Positions 1 through 7,988 are shown, numbered from the stretch's first letter. The stretch: 64,000 nt of DNA from Cetobacterium somerae ATCC BAA-474 (GCF_000479045.1 NZ_KI518200.1:89131-153130), one strand, 5' to 3'. Notes: a model not told the origin generated them from the sequence alone. Made by a program: numbers and translations.

Positions 1-1877
1 TAAAAACTATATTTAAATCCAATATAATAATTTCTTTCTGGTGCAGGGTAGTAATTACGAGTTTTACTATAACTACTATATCCTACATAATCATAATATT
101 TTTCATTAAATAAATTATTAATTCCAGCATTTATAACTAATCCATCTTGAAAATCATATACAAAAGTTAATCCACTTAATAAATAGCTATCTATTTTCTC
201 TCTTTCATTGGCTTCATCATTACTATCGTAAGATTTTCCATAGTATTCCCAAGAGTTATTCATACTTAATTTTTCATTAAATTTATAATTAAAGTTTAAT
301 ACTCCCTTTATATTAGGAATTCCAGGAATATCTTTCCCTTCTTTAAACTCTGTTTTCATATAAGTTATTGATTCCGATATTGTCAATTTATCAAAATAGT
401 GTTCTAAAGAAAACTCTATTCCTTTTCTCTTACTTGTTCCATCTAAATTTCTATTTTTATTAAATTCATCGTTTTTATTTACTCCATAGAAAATTTCATT
501 TTCTGTTTCTATATAGAATACTGATGTTGAGATATATGTATTCCCTACAAAATCCTTTACTCCAATTTCATAAGTTTCTGTTTTTTGAGGATTAAATTCT
601 CCTGCCCAAGCATTTATTTCATCTGTATTAGGTGCTCTAAATCCTTTGGTATAACTTACATATGTAGATCCCGAATCAGAATATAAATAGCTTCCTGTCA
701 GTTCTATTGCATCTTCTTTAAACTTTCTTGTTACAAATCTATCTCCCTTGTATTCAATATTTTGTCTTCTGTATCCTTGAGTAAATCTAAACTTCTCTAT
801 TGTAGAACTATTTATTATAAATCCACCTAAAGAGTTTTTTTCAGATTTTCCATTTCCATAAGCAAAATCTCTTGTCTCTCCCTGATAAATGTCTCCACCA
901 AATACAACATAATTCTCATCTAAATATGAATATTTAAGTTGTGGCTTTAAATATTTAACTTCTGTCTTGTAATTACTTCCATTTGAAGAGTAGTTTTCAT
1001 GAGCATATCTTCCTAATAGTTTAAATTCTAAATCAGAATTTATATTATATAAGTAATCTCCTACAAAATTATTTTTCTCTGTTTTTCCATCAATTCTCCA
1101 AGCATTTGGATTAGATTGTGTTCTGTCTTCATTAACTTCATCTTTAGTCAATGCTCCCGGAGCTTTAAAATCATTTTTAGAATAATTATATTTAAATTTT
1201 AACTCTCCATCATTAAGTTTATATCTACTTCTAAATCCAAAACTTTGTAAATCATCTTTAGAATAATCCCTATATCCATCTTTTTCTTTTTTCAAATAAT
1301 CTACTTCAACTAAAAGCTTTTCTCCTATTTTAGTTCCATATGTAATTTGCTGTTTTTTTAATCCATAAGATCCTATTTCACTATTTAAGCTTCCATAATT
1401 TTTTTTATTTTCAGGTGCTTTTGTCACTATATTTATTGTTCCTCCAACTGCTCCATCTCCGTATAAAACTGAGCCTCCAGAAGGTATTACTTCAATTCTC
1501 TCTATATTATCTACTGGAATATTGCTTGTTTGATATCCTGATAAATCAATCGAATTAATTGGCGCTCCATCAACTAATACTATAACATTTGACTTTGCTG
1601 TAGGCCCTTGACCTCTTATATCAAAAGCGGCATCTGCTCCACCCATCTCTTTTACAATAACACTTGATACTAATTTTAAAGCTTCTGCTACTGTTTTCGC
1701 TCCCCTTTGCGTTATCTCTTCTCCTGTTAATACAGTTATATTTTTAGGTATATCTGCTATTGTTGTCTCTGTATTTTCACTCGTTATAACACTTTCTTCT
1801 AATTTCACAACCTTGTCTTGTCCCATTGATAAACTAGATGCAAGAATCAGTCCTGCAATATAAAATCTTTTTTTCAT
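1..1877 (-). CDS. btuB: BtuB-type TonB-dependent outer-membrane receptor (cobalamin uptake)
   Basis: Outer-membrane receptor probably importing vitamin B12 or other corrinoids with energy from TonB-ExbBD. Translated on the minus strand it starts with a signal peptide (about residues 1-20) and a plug domain (about 38-152) carrying the hallmark IERIEVIPSGGSVLYGDGAVG at about 125-144 in part (IERIEVIPSG, GDGAVGG). A long beta-barrel follows. The last complete codons read GFKYSF, and the next two bases are TA, so the protein is very probably complete at 625 residues, with only the last base of the stop codon outside the window; a terminal Phe is typical of outer-membrane barrels. The start at 1877 has a GGGAGGA ribosome site. 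The cobalamin riboswitch directly upstream makes corrinoids the likely substrate. The family and context are clear; the exact ligand is inferred. Confidence 0.9.
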   Translation of the reverse strand, partial: MKKRFYIAGLILASSLSMGQDKVVKLEESVITSENTETTIADIPKNITVLTGEEITQRGAKTVAEALKLVSSVIVKEMGGADAAFDIRGQGPTAKSNVIVLVDGAPINSIDLSGYQTSNIPVDNIERIEVIPSGGSVLYGDGAVGGTINIVTKAPENKKNYGSLNSEIGSYGLKKQQITYGTKIGEKLLVEVDYLKKEKDGYRDYSKDDLQSFGFRSRYKLNDGELKFKYNYSKNDFKAPGALTKDEVNEDRTQSNPNAWRIDGKTEKNNFVGDYLYNINSDLEFKLLGRYAHENYSSNGSNYKTEVKYLKPQLKYSYLDENYVVFGGDIYQGETRDFAYGNGKSEKNSLGGFIINSSTIEKFRFTQGYRRQNIEYKGDRFVTRKFKEDAIELTGSYLYSDSGSTYVSYTKGFRAPNTDEINAWAGEFNPQKTETYEIGVKDFVGNTYISTSVFYIETENEIFYGVNKNDEFNKNRNLDGTSKRKGIEFSLEHYFDKLTISESITYMKTEFKEGKDIPGIPNIKGVLNFNYKFNEKLSMNNSWEYYGKSYDSNDEANEREKIDSYLLSGLTFVYDFQDGLVINAGINNLFNEKYYDYVGYSSYSKTRNYYPAPERNYYIGFKYSF

Positions 1878-1904
1878 TTAATTTAATCCTCCCATTCTGT
1901 CACT

Positions 1905-2060
1905 CGCAGTTTATTTTTATGGCAGGTATCCTGACTCAACTTCATCCTCCAATAGCCCTTCCCAGTTTCCCAGTGGTTTATCTATTTTTGTCCATTTTAC
2001 AGTGGCGTGACCGTTTAAGCTTTTCACTTAATTCCCTTTTAATTTATAAAAACCATAACG
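1905..2060 (-). promoter_or_regulatory. Cobalamin riboswitch upstream of btuB
   Basis: On the minus strand this leader contains the conserved elements of an adenosylcobalamin aptamer in the right order: GGGAATTAAGTGAAAAGCTT, then the GGTCACGCCACTGT segment, then CACTGGGAAACTGGGAAGG, then GAGGATGAAG and the B12 box GTCAGGATACCTGCC (B12 box at 1921-1937). It lies just ahead of the btuB ribosome site, with about 30 bases between B12 box and that site, which fits translational control, though this is inferred. No clear U-tract terminator is seen in the leader. A short open frame on the opposite strand here is not a gene. This element, together with the two promoters, accounts for the 314-base gap 1878-2191. 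Confidence 0.93.
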
Positions 2061-2064
2061 TCTT

Positions 2065-2070
2065 ATTATA
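2065..2070 (-). promoter_or_regulatory. Probable -10 of the btuB riboswitch transcript
   Basis: A perfect TATAAT on the minus strand lies just upstream of the first conserved riboswitch segment. No good -35 hexamer stands at the usual distance, so this is a tentative promoter. Confidence 0.4.
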
Positions 2071-2134
2071 CTATAATCACTTCATTTTTAAAAGTTTTAA
2101 ACAATAAGTGAACAAAATATATTTTAAATTAACC

Positions 2135-2163
2135 TTGATTTATTTATATTTTTTAAGTACAAT
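2135..2163 (+). promoter_or_regulatory. Promoter of ogt
   Basis: TTGATT (2135-2140) and TACAAT (2158-2163) are separated by 17 bases, with the ogt ribosome site AAGGAGAG following at 2181-2188. The promoter is divergent from that of btuB. Confidence 0.65.
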
Positions 2164-2191
2164 TTAGATAAAAAATTTTTAAGGAGAGTTT

Positions 2192-2668
2192 ATGAAAAAT
2201 ATTATCCCAGGTTATTTTTATATTTTTGACACTCCATTTGGTTTACTTAAAATTGAAGAATTAAATAATGAAATTATTAAAATTGAACTTAACAAACCTA
2301 CTTCAAATAGAACTTTTAAGCTTACAAAACTTTTAGAAGAATCCTTTAAAGAGATTGATGAATTTCTAAAAGGCAAGAGAAAAAAATTTACATTTAAAAT
2401 AAATCCTATTGGAACAGAGTTTCAAAAATCTGTTTGGAAAGCATTGCTTAATATTCCTTATGGAGAAGTTAAAACTTATAAAGATATTGCAATTGCTATT
2501 GGCAATCCTAAGGCATGTAGAGCTGTTGGATTAGCAAACAATAAAAATCCCATCCCCATAGTTATTCCTTGTCATAGAGTAATTGGTTCCAATGGTAAAC
2601 TAACTGGATATGCCTATGGATTATCTATAAAATCCCATTTACTTAATTTAGAAAAAGGTGCAAAATAA
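2192..2668 (+). CDS. ogt: Methylated-DNA--protein-cysteine methyltransferase
   Basis: Suicide DNA repair enzyme that takes the methyl group from O6-methylguanine (and O4-methylthymine) onto its own cysteine. The 158-residue protein has a short N-terminal domain and the DNA-binding/catalytic domain from about residue 72. It shows the active-site motif PCHRV with acceptor Cys127, the arginine-finger region CRAVGLAN (109-116) and the downstream glycine segment GLSIKSHLLNLE. Length is normal for the Ogt type without an Ada regulatory domain. It is a single-gene transcript with its own promoter, a strong AAGGAGAG ribosome site, and a terminator that begins inside the last codons. Confidence 0.95.
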   Translation: MKNIIPGYFYIFDTPFGLLKIEELNNEIIKIELNKPTSNRTFKLTKLLEESFKEIDEFLKGKRKKFTFKINPIGTEFQKSVWKALLNIPYGEVKTYKDIAIAIGNPKACRAVGLANNKNPIPIVIPCHRVIGSNGKLTGYAYGLSIKSHLLNLEKGAK

Positions 2669-2683
2669 TTTTGCACCTTTTTT
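2652..2683. terminator. Bidirectional terminator between ogt and putP
   Basis: A 9-bp stem GGTGCAAAA/TTTTGCACC with a 3-base loop has six T on the plus side and five A before it, so it can end both converging transcripts. The loop is the ogt stop codon itself. Confidence 0.85.
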
Positions 2684-4115
2684 AAGCTTCAACTACATTT
2701 TTAAAAACTACTTTCTCTACTATGTAAACTGTTATTAGATTAGTAAAAAATCCTGGTAATAACTCATACATATAACTATCTAACCCTAAAACTTTCCACA
2801 TTAAAAATACAAACATTCCAACTAAAATCCCTGATAAAACACTTTTGCTATTTACATTTTTAAAATAAAGTACCGATATTATTGCTGGTCCAAATATTGT
2901 CCCAAAACCTCCCCAAGCATAAGCTACCAATGATAATACTTTAGCATTTTGATTTAATGCAAATAGTAATGCTAATAAAGCTATTACAACAACACATAGT
3001 CTTCCAACCCACATTATCTCTTTGTCAGAAACATCTTTTTTCATATATTTATAAAAGTCTTCTGTTAAAGTAGTTGATGAAACTAACAATTGTGAATCTA
3101 TCGTTGACATTATTGCTGATAATATTGCAGCTAATAAAATTCCTGCTACCCAAGGATTAAACAACTCTTTTATCATATAGATAAATATTTTTTCTGCATC
3201 TCCTCCTAACTCTGCAACATTTTTAAAAAGTGGTATTCCTAAAAGTCCAATTGCTATTGCTCCAATTAAAGAGATAATTACCCATATCATAGCTATTCTT
3301 CTAGATTTTTTTAATTCTTTTACATCACTTATACTCATAAATCTAACTAAAATATGAGGTTGTCCAAAATATCCTAGTCCCCAAGCTAAAGAAGACAATA
3401 TTCCTAATATTCCTATATTCTCTCCATTTTGTTTAAATATATTAAATGAAATTCCTTTCAACTCAATTCCTTGTCTAACTGTCTCAATATCTCCAATTTT
3501 ATAATATGCTGCTAACGGAACAGCTATTATAGCTAAAAACATTAGCCCTCCTTGAAAAAAATCTGTCCAACAAGAAGCTAAATATCCTCCCATAAATGTA
3601 TACACGACTATTGTTACTGCACCAATTATTACTGCAACTTTGTAATCAATTCCAAGTATTGATTCAAATAGTTTTCCTGCTGCTACTAGTCCAGATGATG
3701 AATAAATTGTAAAGAAAAATAGTGTTCCTAAAGCTAGAACTTTTCTTATTGTTCCTTTATCATCTTTTAATTTTTTTTCTAAAAATGTTGGTAAAGTTAA
3801 GGTATCTTCTATTTCAGTTTCAACTCTAAGTTTTGGAGCTATAAATTTCCAATTTAAATATGTTCCCACGGTTAAACCTATTACAACCCAAATTTGTCCA
3901 AATCCTGAAAGATATACTGCTCCTGGTAATCCCATTAATAACCATCCACTCATATCACTAGCTTGTGCTGATAGCGCAGTTACCCAACTTCCTACTCCTC
4001 TACCTCCTATTAAGTAATCCTCAGAACTGGAGGTTTTTCCATAAAAATAAACTCCTACTCCTATTAAAAATAATAAATATGCTCCAAATGTAATAAATGT
4101 TTCTACTCCTATCAT
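2682..4115 (-). CDS. putP: Sodium/proline symporter
   Basis: Inner-membrane sodium:solute symporter of the SSS family, most like PutP, which imports L-proline with Na+. The protein has about 13 hydrophobic segments. Near its N-terminus it carries SSEDYLIGGRGVGSWVTAL and SAQASDMSGWLLMGLPG, the conserved Na+/proline site region. I place the start at 4115 (477 residues, MIGVETFITF), which has a perfect GGGAGGAG ribosome site. A longer frame from 4163 would run through the leader terminator and is unlikely. Expression is probably controlled by the leader peptide and terminator at 4141-4374, whose proline codons independently support proline as substrate. It is a single-gene unit ending in the terminator shared with ogt. 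Confidence 0.92.
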   Translation of the reverse strand: MIGVETFITFGAYLLFLIGVGVYFYGKTSSSEDYLIGGRGVGSWVTALSAQASDMSGWLLMGLPGAVYLSGFGQIWVVIGLTVGTYLNWKFIAPKLRVETEIEDTLTLPTFLEKKLKDDKGTIRKVLALGTLFFFTIYSSSGLVAAGKLFESILGIDYKVAVIIGAVTIVVYTFMGGYLASCWTDFFQGGLMFLAIIAVPLAAYYKIGDIETVRQGIELKGISFNIFKQNGENIGILGILSSLAWGLGYFGQPHILVRFMSISDVKELKKSRRIAMIWVIISLIGAIAIGLLGIPLFKNVAELGGDAEKIFIYMIKELFNPWVAGILLAAILSAIMSTIDSQLLVSSTTLTEDFYKYMKKDVSDKEIMWVGRLCVVVIALLALLFALNQNAKVLSLVAYAWGGFGTIFGPAIISVLYFKNVNSKSVLSGILVGMFVFLMWKVLGLDSYMYELLPGFFTNLITVYIVEKVVFKNVVEA

Positions 4116-4140
4116 TTTATACTCCTCCCAAATTTTTAAT

Positions 4141-4189
4141 AAAAATAAAAAAGGGTCACTCAAGTACAGTTTTGTACCTAAGTGACCCT
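4141..4189 (-). terminator. Attenuator terminator in the putP leader
   Basis: On the minus strand the leader forms a 16-bp stem (arms at about 4153-4168 and 4173-4188, two G-U pairs) with a four-base loop, followed by TTTTTTATTTTT just ahead of the putP ribosome site. The 5' arm (RNA CUUAGGUACA, 4173-4182) can instead pair with the upstream segment UGUAUCUAAG (4239-4248) over 10 bp, which would prevent termination. The structure is seen; the switching is inferred. Confidence 0.85.
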
Positions 4190-4238
4190 CATCAAAAGAA
4201 TCCTATTAAAAATAATCTTTTATTAAAAGTTATTTCCC

Positions 4239-4284
4239 CTTAGATACAGATCCAAAATCGTAACACAAAATGGATCTGTATCTA
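4239..4284 (-). promoter_or_regulatory. Hairpin with alternative partners in the putP leader
   Basis: A perfect 14-bp inverted repeat (4241-4254 with 4271-4284) forms a stable RNA hairpin upstream of the terminator. The arm transcribed second can pair in three ways: with the first arm (14 bp), with the terminator's 5' arm (10 bp), or with the proline-codon segment of the leader peptide (4316-4326 with 4236-4246, 10 of 11 pairs). A third small AU hairpin lies between this and the terminator. Confidence 0.6.
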
Positions 4285-4314
4285 AACATAAACTAATGCT
4301 TAAAACACAAATCC

Positions 4315-4374
4315 CTATCTAGGGGGGATGGGTTGTCTATTTACACTATTTGAAATAACTTGATCTTTTCTCAT
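4315..4374 (-). CDS. Putative proline-rich leader peptide of putP (19 aa)
   Basis: A 19-codon frame, MRKDQVISNSVNRQPIPPR, starts at an ATG with an excellent ribosome site (AAAGGAGAG, 5 bases away) directly downstream of a good promoter. Codons 15, 17 and 18 are proline (CCC, CCC, CCT); CCC appears uncommon among proline codons in this AT-rich sequence. The frame ends well before the hairpin and terminator that precede putP. This is the layout of a transcription attenuator in which ribosomes slowed by scarce prolyl-tRNA change downstream RNA folding. Nothing here proves translation; the function is inferred from position, ribosome site, codon content and the identity of the next gene. Confidence 0.72.
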   Translation of the reverse strand: MRKDQVISNSVNRQPIPPR

Positions 4375-4405
4375 TAGAACTCTCCTTTAATTTTTTATTT
4401 TCATT

Positions 4406-4434
4406 ATGGTAACATATGAAAATAATTTTGTCAA
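4406..4434 (-). promoter_or_regulatory. Promoter of the putP leader
   Basis: On the minus strand a perfect TTGACA (4429-4434) is followed after 17 bases by TACCAT (4406-4411). It lies between the end of the rhodanese gene and the leader peptide, so putP has its own transcript. Confidence 0.65.
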
Positions 4435-4437
4435 TTT

Positions 4438-4731
4438 TTATTTCCAAGTTAATATTCCCTCTTGAGAATTAAAAACTTTTGTGAATCCCTCTTCTAATAA
4501 AATTAAAGCTGCTGTTTTAGAACGAACTCCGCTTCTACAAAAAGTTATATACGTCTTACTTTTATCTAGCTCAATAACTCTTTCTTCTAATTCATGTAGT
4601 GGAACATTTAAACTATCTTCAACTGATTCTTCCCAGTATTCATCTTCTGTTCGTACATCTAAAAGTACTGTATTCTCCTGTGTTAGCAGTTCTTTTACTT
4701 CAATTTTATTTAATGTTTGATATTTTTTCAT
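4438..4731 (-). CDS. Single-domain rhodanese-like sulfurtransferase
   Basis: A 97-residue cytoplasmic rhodanese domain that would carry sulfur as a persulfide on its cysteine. It shows LLDVRTEDEY (23-32), the second conserved strand segment DSLNVPLHEL (39-48), and the active-site loop CRSGVRS with Cys65. Length equals one rhodanese domain (GlpE/PspE size). It is the last gene of a tight minus-strand operon after tcdA and a flavodoxin; its ribosome site AAGGAAC overlaps the flavodoxin stop. The neighbours suggest sulfur or redox chemistry, but the acceptor cannot be told from the sequence. Confidence 0.9.
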   Translation of the reverse strand: MKKYQTLNKIEVKELLTQENTVLLDVRTEDEYWEESVEDSLNVPLHELEERVIELDKSKTYITFCRSGVRSKTAALILLEEGFTKVFNSQEGILTWK

Positions 4732-4740
4732 AATTGTTCC

Positions 4741-5244
4741 TTAATTAAATAGAGGTTTAATCTCTTCTATCCACGCTTTGATTCTATCAGGTGTTTCATT
4801 ATCTTGATTACTTTCATCTAAAGCAAGACCAATAAATTTATCATCCACAACTGATTCAGTTTCTTCATAACTATATCCTTCTGTTGAAGTAAATCCTACC
4901 ACTTTAGCACCTTTAGCTATAACTGCATCATATAATTTTCTCATTGCTCCAACGTATGACTCACCGAATGCAAATTGATTTCCTACACCTACGATTCCTA
5001 CTACCTTATTAGTAAAATCTAAACTTTTTAATTTATCATACACATTTTCCCAATCTTTTTGTAGCTCTCCAACTCCATAAGTTGGTGAAACTAAAATTAG
5101 ATTTTCAACATTCTCCATCTCATCAATTCCATTTGCTACATCAAAAACCTCGTATTCCTCTCCTCTTAAGTAAAACTCTATTTCATCAACTATTCCAGCT
5201 GTTATTCCTGATGTTGTTCCATAAAAAATTCCTATTTTTTTCAT
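4741..5244 (-). CDS. fldA: Flavodoxin (long-chain type)
   Basis: A small soluble FMN electron carrier. The phosphate-binding loop GTTSGITAGIV lies at residues 9-19, followed by the flavin-contact segments SPTYGVGELQKDW and GVGNQFAFGESY. At 167 residues it has the length of long-chain flavodoxins such as FldA and NifF. Its ribosome site AGGAGG lies within the last codons of tcdA, so the two are translationally close. The electron donor and acceptor are not shown; pyruvate:flavodoxin oxidoreductase would be usual in an anaerobe. Confidence 0.93.
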   Translation of the reverse strand: MKKIGIFYGTTSGITAGIVDEIEFYLRGEEYEVFDVANGIDEMENVENLILVSPTYGVGELQKDWENVYDKLKSLDFTNKVVGIVGVGNQFAFGESYVGAMRKLYDAVIAKGAKVVGFTSTEGYSYEETESVVDDKFIGLALDESNQDNETPDRIKAWIEEIKPLFN

Positions 5245-5246
5245 AA

Positions 5247-5972
5247 TTAATTTCCTCCTAAATTTTTCAAACCAGTTATATCTTTTATAACCTCACTTGC
5301 AATTATAAGACCTGCTACAGATGGGACAAAAGATATACTTCCTACGTTATTTTGCTTCTCTCTATTATTCTCTAAATTCTTCGGTTTCATTGGTAGCTCT
5401 TTTGAAAATAGCACCTTTACCTTTTGAATTCTTCTCTTTTTTAATTCTGCTCTCATAACTTTTGCTAATGGGCAAACAGATGTTTTTGATATATCTGTAA
5501 TCTCTAACATTGTTGGATTTATTTTATTTCCTGTTCCCATTGATGATATAATTGGAATTTTTAATTCCTTTGCTATAGTTATTAAATCTAATTTTGCTGT
5601 AACTATATCTATCGCATCAACAATATAAGTATATTTTTTATTTTCTGAAAAGAATATTTCTCTTTTGTCTTTAAAAAATTTCTCTTTATAGGCGTTTATC
5701 TTTATATTTGGATTTATTGATAAAGCTCTTTCTTTTATAATTTCAACTTTGTCTTTACCAACAGTATCTTGAGTAGCGATTATTTGTCTGTTAAGATTTG
5801 TTATATCAACTGTATCAAAATCAACAACTGTCAACTCCCCAACACCAGCTCTAACTAAAGCTTCTACTACAAATCCACCTACTCCTCCCACTCCAAATAC
5901 AAGCACATGGGAACTGTTTAACTTATTTAAGTTTTCTGTACCTATCAACAACTCTGTTCTTTGAAAAATCAT
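5247..5972 (-). CDS. tcdA: tRNA threonylcarbamoyladenosine dehydratase (ThiF/E1-like)
   Basis: ATP-dependent enzyme that cyclises t6A37 of tRNA to ct6A, a member of the ThiF/MoeB/UBA1 fold. The nucleotide-binding loop GVGGVGG is at 27-33, followed by Asp51 in DFDTVDITNLNRQ, and the later motif SMGTGNKINP plus KTSVCPLAKVMRAEL match the TcdA (CsdL/YgdL) subgroup rather than ThiF or MoeB. The 241-residue length fits TcdA. It opens the operon tcdA-fldA-rhodanese; in E. coli tcdA neighbours the csdA-csdE sulfur genes, so the company of a rhodanese is notable. Its ribosome site is weak. Confidence 0.88.
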   Translation of the reverse strand: MIFQRTELLIGTENLNKLNSSHVLVFGVGGVGGFVVEALVRAGVGELTVVDFDTVDITNLNRQIIATQDTVGKDKVEIIKERALSINPNIKINAYKEKFFKDKREIFFSENKKYTYIVDAIDIVTAKLDLITIAKELKIPIISSMGTGNKINPTMLEITDISKTSVCPLAKVMRAELKKRRIQKVKVLFSKELPMKPKNLENNREKQNNVGSISFVPSVAGLIIASEVIKDITGLKNLGGN

Positions 5973-6014
5973 CTATTTACCAACCTTTTTATATTCTTTA
6001 CTAATTACATAAAG

Positions 6015-6043
6015 ATTATATACTAAACAACTATAAAATACAA
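6015..6043 (-). promoter_or_regulatory. Promoter of the tcdA operon
   Basis: TTGTAT (6038-6043) and TATAAT (6015-6020) on the minus strand are 17 bases apart, upstream of tcdA and back-to-back with the htpG promoter. Confidence 0.65.
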
Positions 6044-6061
6044 GTTTTTCTTTATAAACTC

Positions 6062-6091
6062 TTGACATTTTTTCTAAATTTATGATATATA
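6062..6091 (+). promoter_or_regulatory. Promoter of htpG
   Basis: A perfect TTGACA (6062-6067) precedes TATATA (6086-6091) by 18 bases. A small inverted repeat CCAC/GTGG at about 6102-6116 sits in the leader. No CIRCE-type long inverted repeat is seen. Confidence 0.6.
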
Positions 6092-6139
6092 TTTTATTAG
6101 CCACGTTATATGTGGAGTGCTATTTTTAAGGAGGATACA

Positions 6140-7957
6140 ATGAAAAAAGAAACAAAAGTATTTCAAGCTGAAACTAAAGAACTTTTAAACCTTATGGTAC
6201 ACTCTATTTACACTCATAAGGAAATTTTTTTAAGGGAACTTATCTCAAATGCTAGTGATGCCACTGATAAATTAAAATTCAAGGCTCTTACAGATACTCA
6301 TATCTTAGATTCTTCTGAAGAACTTTGTATAACTATTACTCCTAATGAAGAATTAAGAACTCTAACTATTACTGATCATGGAATAGGTATGACTTTTGAG
6401 GAAGTTGTAGAAAATATCGGTACTATTGCTAAATCTGGATCAAAAGCATTTTTATCTTCACTAGAAGAAGCTAAGAAAAATAATGATTTAAATATAATCG
6501 GGCAATTTGGAGTTGGTTTTTACTCTGCATTTATGGTTGCTGACAAGATCATTTTAGAAACTAAATCACCATATTCTGATAAAGGAGTTAAATGGACATC
6601 TACAGGTGAAGGAAGTTATGAAATTGAAGAGATTGATAAGACAGAAAGAGGAACTTCAATTACTTTATATTTAAAAGACAATGATGAAGATAAAGAATTT
6701 TTAAATGAATATAAAATCAAAGGCCTTATAAAAAAATATTCTGATTATGTTAAATATCCAATAATGTTAAAAGATGAAAGAATTAATTCAACTAAACCTA
6801 TTTGGAAAACACCTAAAGATGAATTAAAAGATGAAGATTATAATGAATTTTATAAATCTACTTATCACGATTGGCAAGATCCTCTTTTACATTTTAACTT
6901 TAATGTTCAAGGAAATTTAGAGTATAATGCTATCTTATTTATACCACAAGTTCCTCCATACGATCTTTATACAAGAGAATACAAGAGAGGACTTCAGCTA
7001 TATACTAAAAATGTTTTTATAATGGACAAATGTGAAGAACTAATTCCTCAATATTTTAATTTTATAAAAGGATTAGTTGATACAGATGATTTATCTCTTA
7101 ACATATCAAGAGAAATTTTACAAAAAACTCAGCAATTAAAGGCTATATCTAAAAATTTAGAGAAAAAAATTATAAGCGAATTTGAAAAATTAATGACTAA
7201 TGACAGAGATAAATATATAAAATTCTGGGAAGTTTTTGGAAGACATATTAAATTTGGTGTTCATGAAAACTTTGGGTTAAATAAAGATAAATTAGAAAAT
7301 CTTCTTCTTTTCAAAAGTTCTAAGAATTTAGATTATACATCTCTTAAAGAGTATGTAGACAGAATGAAAAATGACCAAAAGGAAATTTATTATGCAGTTG
7401 GTGAAAATCTAGATATTCTTCAAAAAATGCCTAAAGTTTTAAACGTTATCAATAAAGGTTTTGAAGTTTTATATCTTACAGAGGGTGCTGATGAGTTTGC
7501 TTTAAAAACTATGAACACTTTCAAAGAAAAGACATTTAAATCAGTTACTGAAGTAACTTTTGAAACTGAAGAAGAAAAAGAAGAAATTAAAAAACTTTCT
7601 GAAATAAATAAATCTCTTCTTGATAAAATAAAAGAAACATTAAAAGAAAAAGTTGTTGAAATCAAATTAAATCCTGAACTTGGAGATAGTTCTGTTTCTT
7701 TATCATCTAAAGGTGAAGTTTCTTTAGAAATGGAAAAACTTTTATCTCAAATTCCAGGTAATGAAGGTGTAAAAGCTGAAAAGGTTCTAGAAATAAATCC
7801 AAATCATCCACTATTCAACAAACTACAAAACGCTTCAGAAGCTGAACTAAAAGATTTATCAGATATTCTTTACAATCAAGGATTATTAATAGAAGGATTT
7901 GCTCTTGAAAATCCATTAGACTTTGTTACAAAATTGAATAATATTCTAAGCAAATAA
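6140..7957 (+). CDS. htpG: Molecular chaperone HtpG (Hsp90)
   Basis: ATP-driven cytosolic chaperone, a homodimer with N-terminal ATPase, middle and C-terminal dimerisation domains. The GHKL ATP site is visible as ELISNASDATDKLK (Glu33, Asn37), DHGIGM, and GQFGVGFYSAF. The middle domain carries the conserved arginine region LSLNISREILQ. I choose the ATG at 6140 (605 residues, MKKETKVFQAET) because of its AAGGAGG site at 6128-6134; an in-frame ATG 30 bases upstream has no ribosome site. It is a single-gene transcript with its own promoter and a convergent terminator shared with fbp. Confidence 0.97.
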   Translation: MKKETKVFQAETKELLNLMVHSIYTHKEIFLRELISNASDATDKLKFKALTDTHILDSSEELCITITPNEELRTLTITDHGIGMTFEEVVENIGTIAKSGSKAFLSSLEEAKKNNDLNIIGQFGVGFYSAFMVADKIILETKSPYSDKGVKWTSTGEGSYEIEEIDKTERGTSITLYLKDNDEDKEFLNEYKIKGLIKKYSDYVKYPIMLKDERINSTKPIWKTPKDELKDEDYNEFYKSTYHDWQDPLLHFNFNVQGNLEYNAILFIPQVPPYDLYTREYKRGLQLYTKNVFIMDKCEELIPQYFNFIKGLVDTDDLSLNISREILQKTQQLKAISKNLEKKIISEFEKLMTNDRDKYIKFWEVFGRHIKFGVHENFGLNKDKLENLLLFKSSKNLDYTSLKEYVDRMKNDQKEIYYAVGENLDILQKMPKVLNVINKGFEVLYLTEGADEFALKTMNTFKEKTFKSVTEVTFETEEEKEEIKKLSEINKSLLDKIKETLKEKVVEIKLNPELGDSSVSLSSKGEVSLEMEKLLSQIPGNEGVKAEKVLEINPNHPLFNKLQNASEAELKDLSDILYNQGLLIEGFALENPLDFVTKLNNILSK

Positions 7958-7988
7958 AATAAGGAAGGGACTATCCCCTCCTTATTTT
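7956..7988. terminator. Bidirectional terminator between htpG and fbp
   Basis: Inverted repeat AAAATAAGGA-AGGG / CCCTCCTTATTTT around a short loop, flanked by A-rich and T-rich sides, between the stops of two converging genes. Confidence 0.75.

Noticed and set aside
1838..2107. Open frame of 89 codons on the plus strand
   Set aside because: It is antisense to the cobalamin riboswitch and the btuB start, with no ribosome site; the conserved RNA explains the sequence.
4116..4163. N-terminal extension of PutP
   Set aside because: The extra 16 codons run through the terminator stem and the ribosome site for the ATG at 4115.
6110..6139. N-terminal extension of HtpG from an upstream ATG
   Set aside because: There is no ribosome site for it, while the ATG at 6140 has AAGGAGG and begins with the usual HtpG N-terminus.
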